A stretch of 16,109 nucleotides of DNA from Phycisphaerales bacterium (GTDB taxonomy: Bacteria > Planctomycetota > Phycisphaerae > Sedimentisphaerales > Anaerohalosphaeraceae). The stretch is from NCBI GenBank assembly GCA_003152975.1, contig PMBP01000390.1, positions 332 through 16,440 of the forward strand, given 5' to 3'. Made by a program: the position numbers and the translations under genes. Numbering within the stretch: position 1 is the first letter of the stretch; each line of letters opens with the position of its first letter. This document shows, one piece after another, positions 16,056 to 16,109 of the stretch. The notes under the pieces were generated by a model. The model ran no database searches and was not told the DNA's origin. It saw only the letters and a list, made by a program, of their open reading frames with translations.

Positions 16056-16078
16056 CGGATCAATCCGATATATATAAT
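16056..16078 (+). promoter_or_regulatory. Possible promoter -10 with adjacent inverted repeat
   Basis: TATAAT (16073-16078) lies in an AT-rich stretch after addA. Just upstream CGGAT-CA-ATCCG (16056-16067) is a 12-base interrupted palindrome that could be an operator. No good -35 lies 16-18 bases upstream. No convincing terminator is seen in 16013-16109, only the small palindrome TTTGCAAA at 16041-16048. A gene beyond the window edge may be controlled here. Confidence 0.3.
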
Positions 16079-16109
16079 AAGGTGAATTGACTTTTGGGCC
16101 AATCCGCTA

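Overview
The window looks like a chromosomal segment of a fairly GC-rich bacterium, most likely a planctomycete (Phycisphaerae-like). The best clue is a secreted beta-propeller protein ending in a single dockerin-like calcium loop followed by a Trp-Leu tail, a C-terminus common in that class. Large exported, low-complexity and six-hairpin-glycosidase-like proteins fit the same picture. This assignment is inference. No rRNA, tRNA, CRISPR array, transposase or phage gene was seen.

Layout. (1) Positions 1-174, minus strand: the N-terminus of an XRE-type helix-turn-helix regulator, cut by the window edge. (2) Positions 175-444: an AT-rich divergent control region with direct and inverted repeats and candidate promoters in both directions. 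(3) Positions 445-573: a 42-residue single-helix membrane microprotein with a perfect Shine-Dalgarno. (4) Positions 693-3322: an exported protein with Pro-rich tandem repeats, a Tyr/Trp-rich domain and TPRs. Its frame is broken near 3096-3100, and the Ala/Thr/Pro-rich tail continues in another frame. (5) Positions 3395-4621: a secreted seven-repeat propeller/dockerin protein with a strong hairpin plus T-run inside its signal-peptide codons. (6) Positions 4622-4912: a gap with a REP-like palindrome of the 'VIPAKAGIQ' type and a candidate promoter. (7) Positions 4913-16012: four closely packed plus-strand genes, namely a nucleoside deaminase, a large secreted six-hairpin-type glycosidase, addB and addA. 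Intergenic gaps are 34 and 25 bases, then an 8-base overlap. (8) Positions 16013-16109: an AT-rich stretch with a possible promoter for a gene outside the window.

How the genes may work together. AddB and AddA form the heterodimeric helicase-nuclease that resects double-strand breaks for RecA-dependent repair. Both nuclease motifs, the AddA helicase motifs and the AddB iron-sulphur cysteines are intact. The upstream deaminase and glycosidase have no obvious mechanistic link to repair and may simply share a transcript. The first half of the window encodes envelope or secreted proteins whose partners are unknown. The most unusual items are the frameshifted Pro/Tyr/TPR surface protein with its upstream microprotein, the terminator-like hairpin inside a start region, and the divergent family membership of the glycosidase. 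I see no complete new defence or mobile system.
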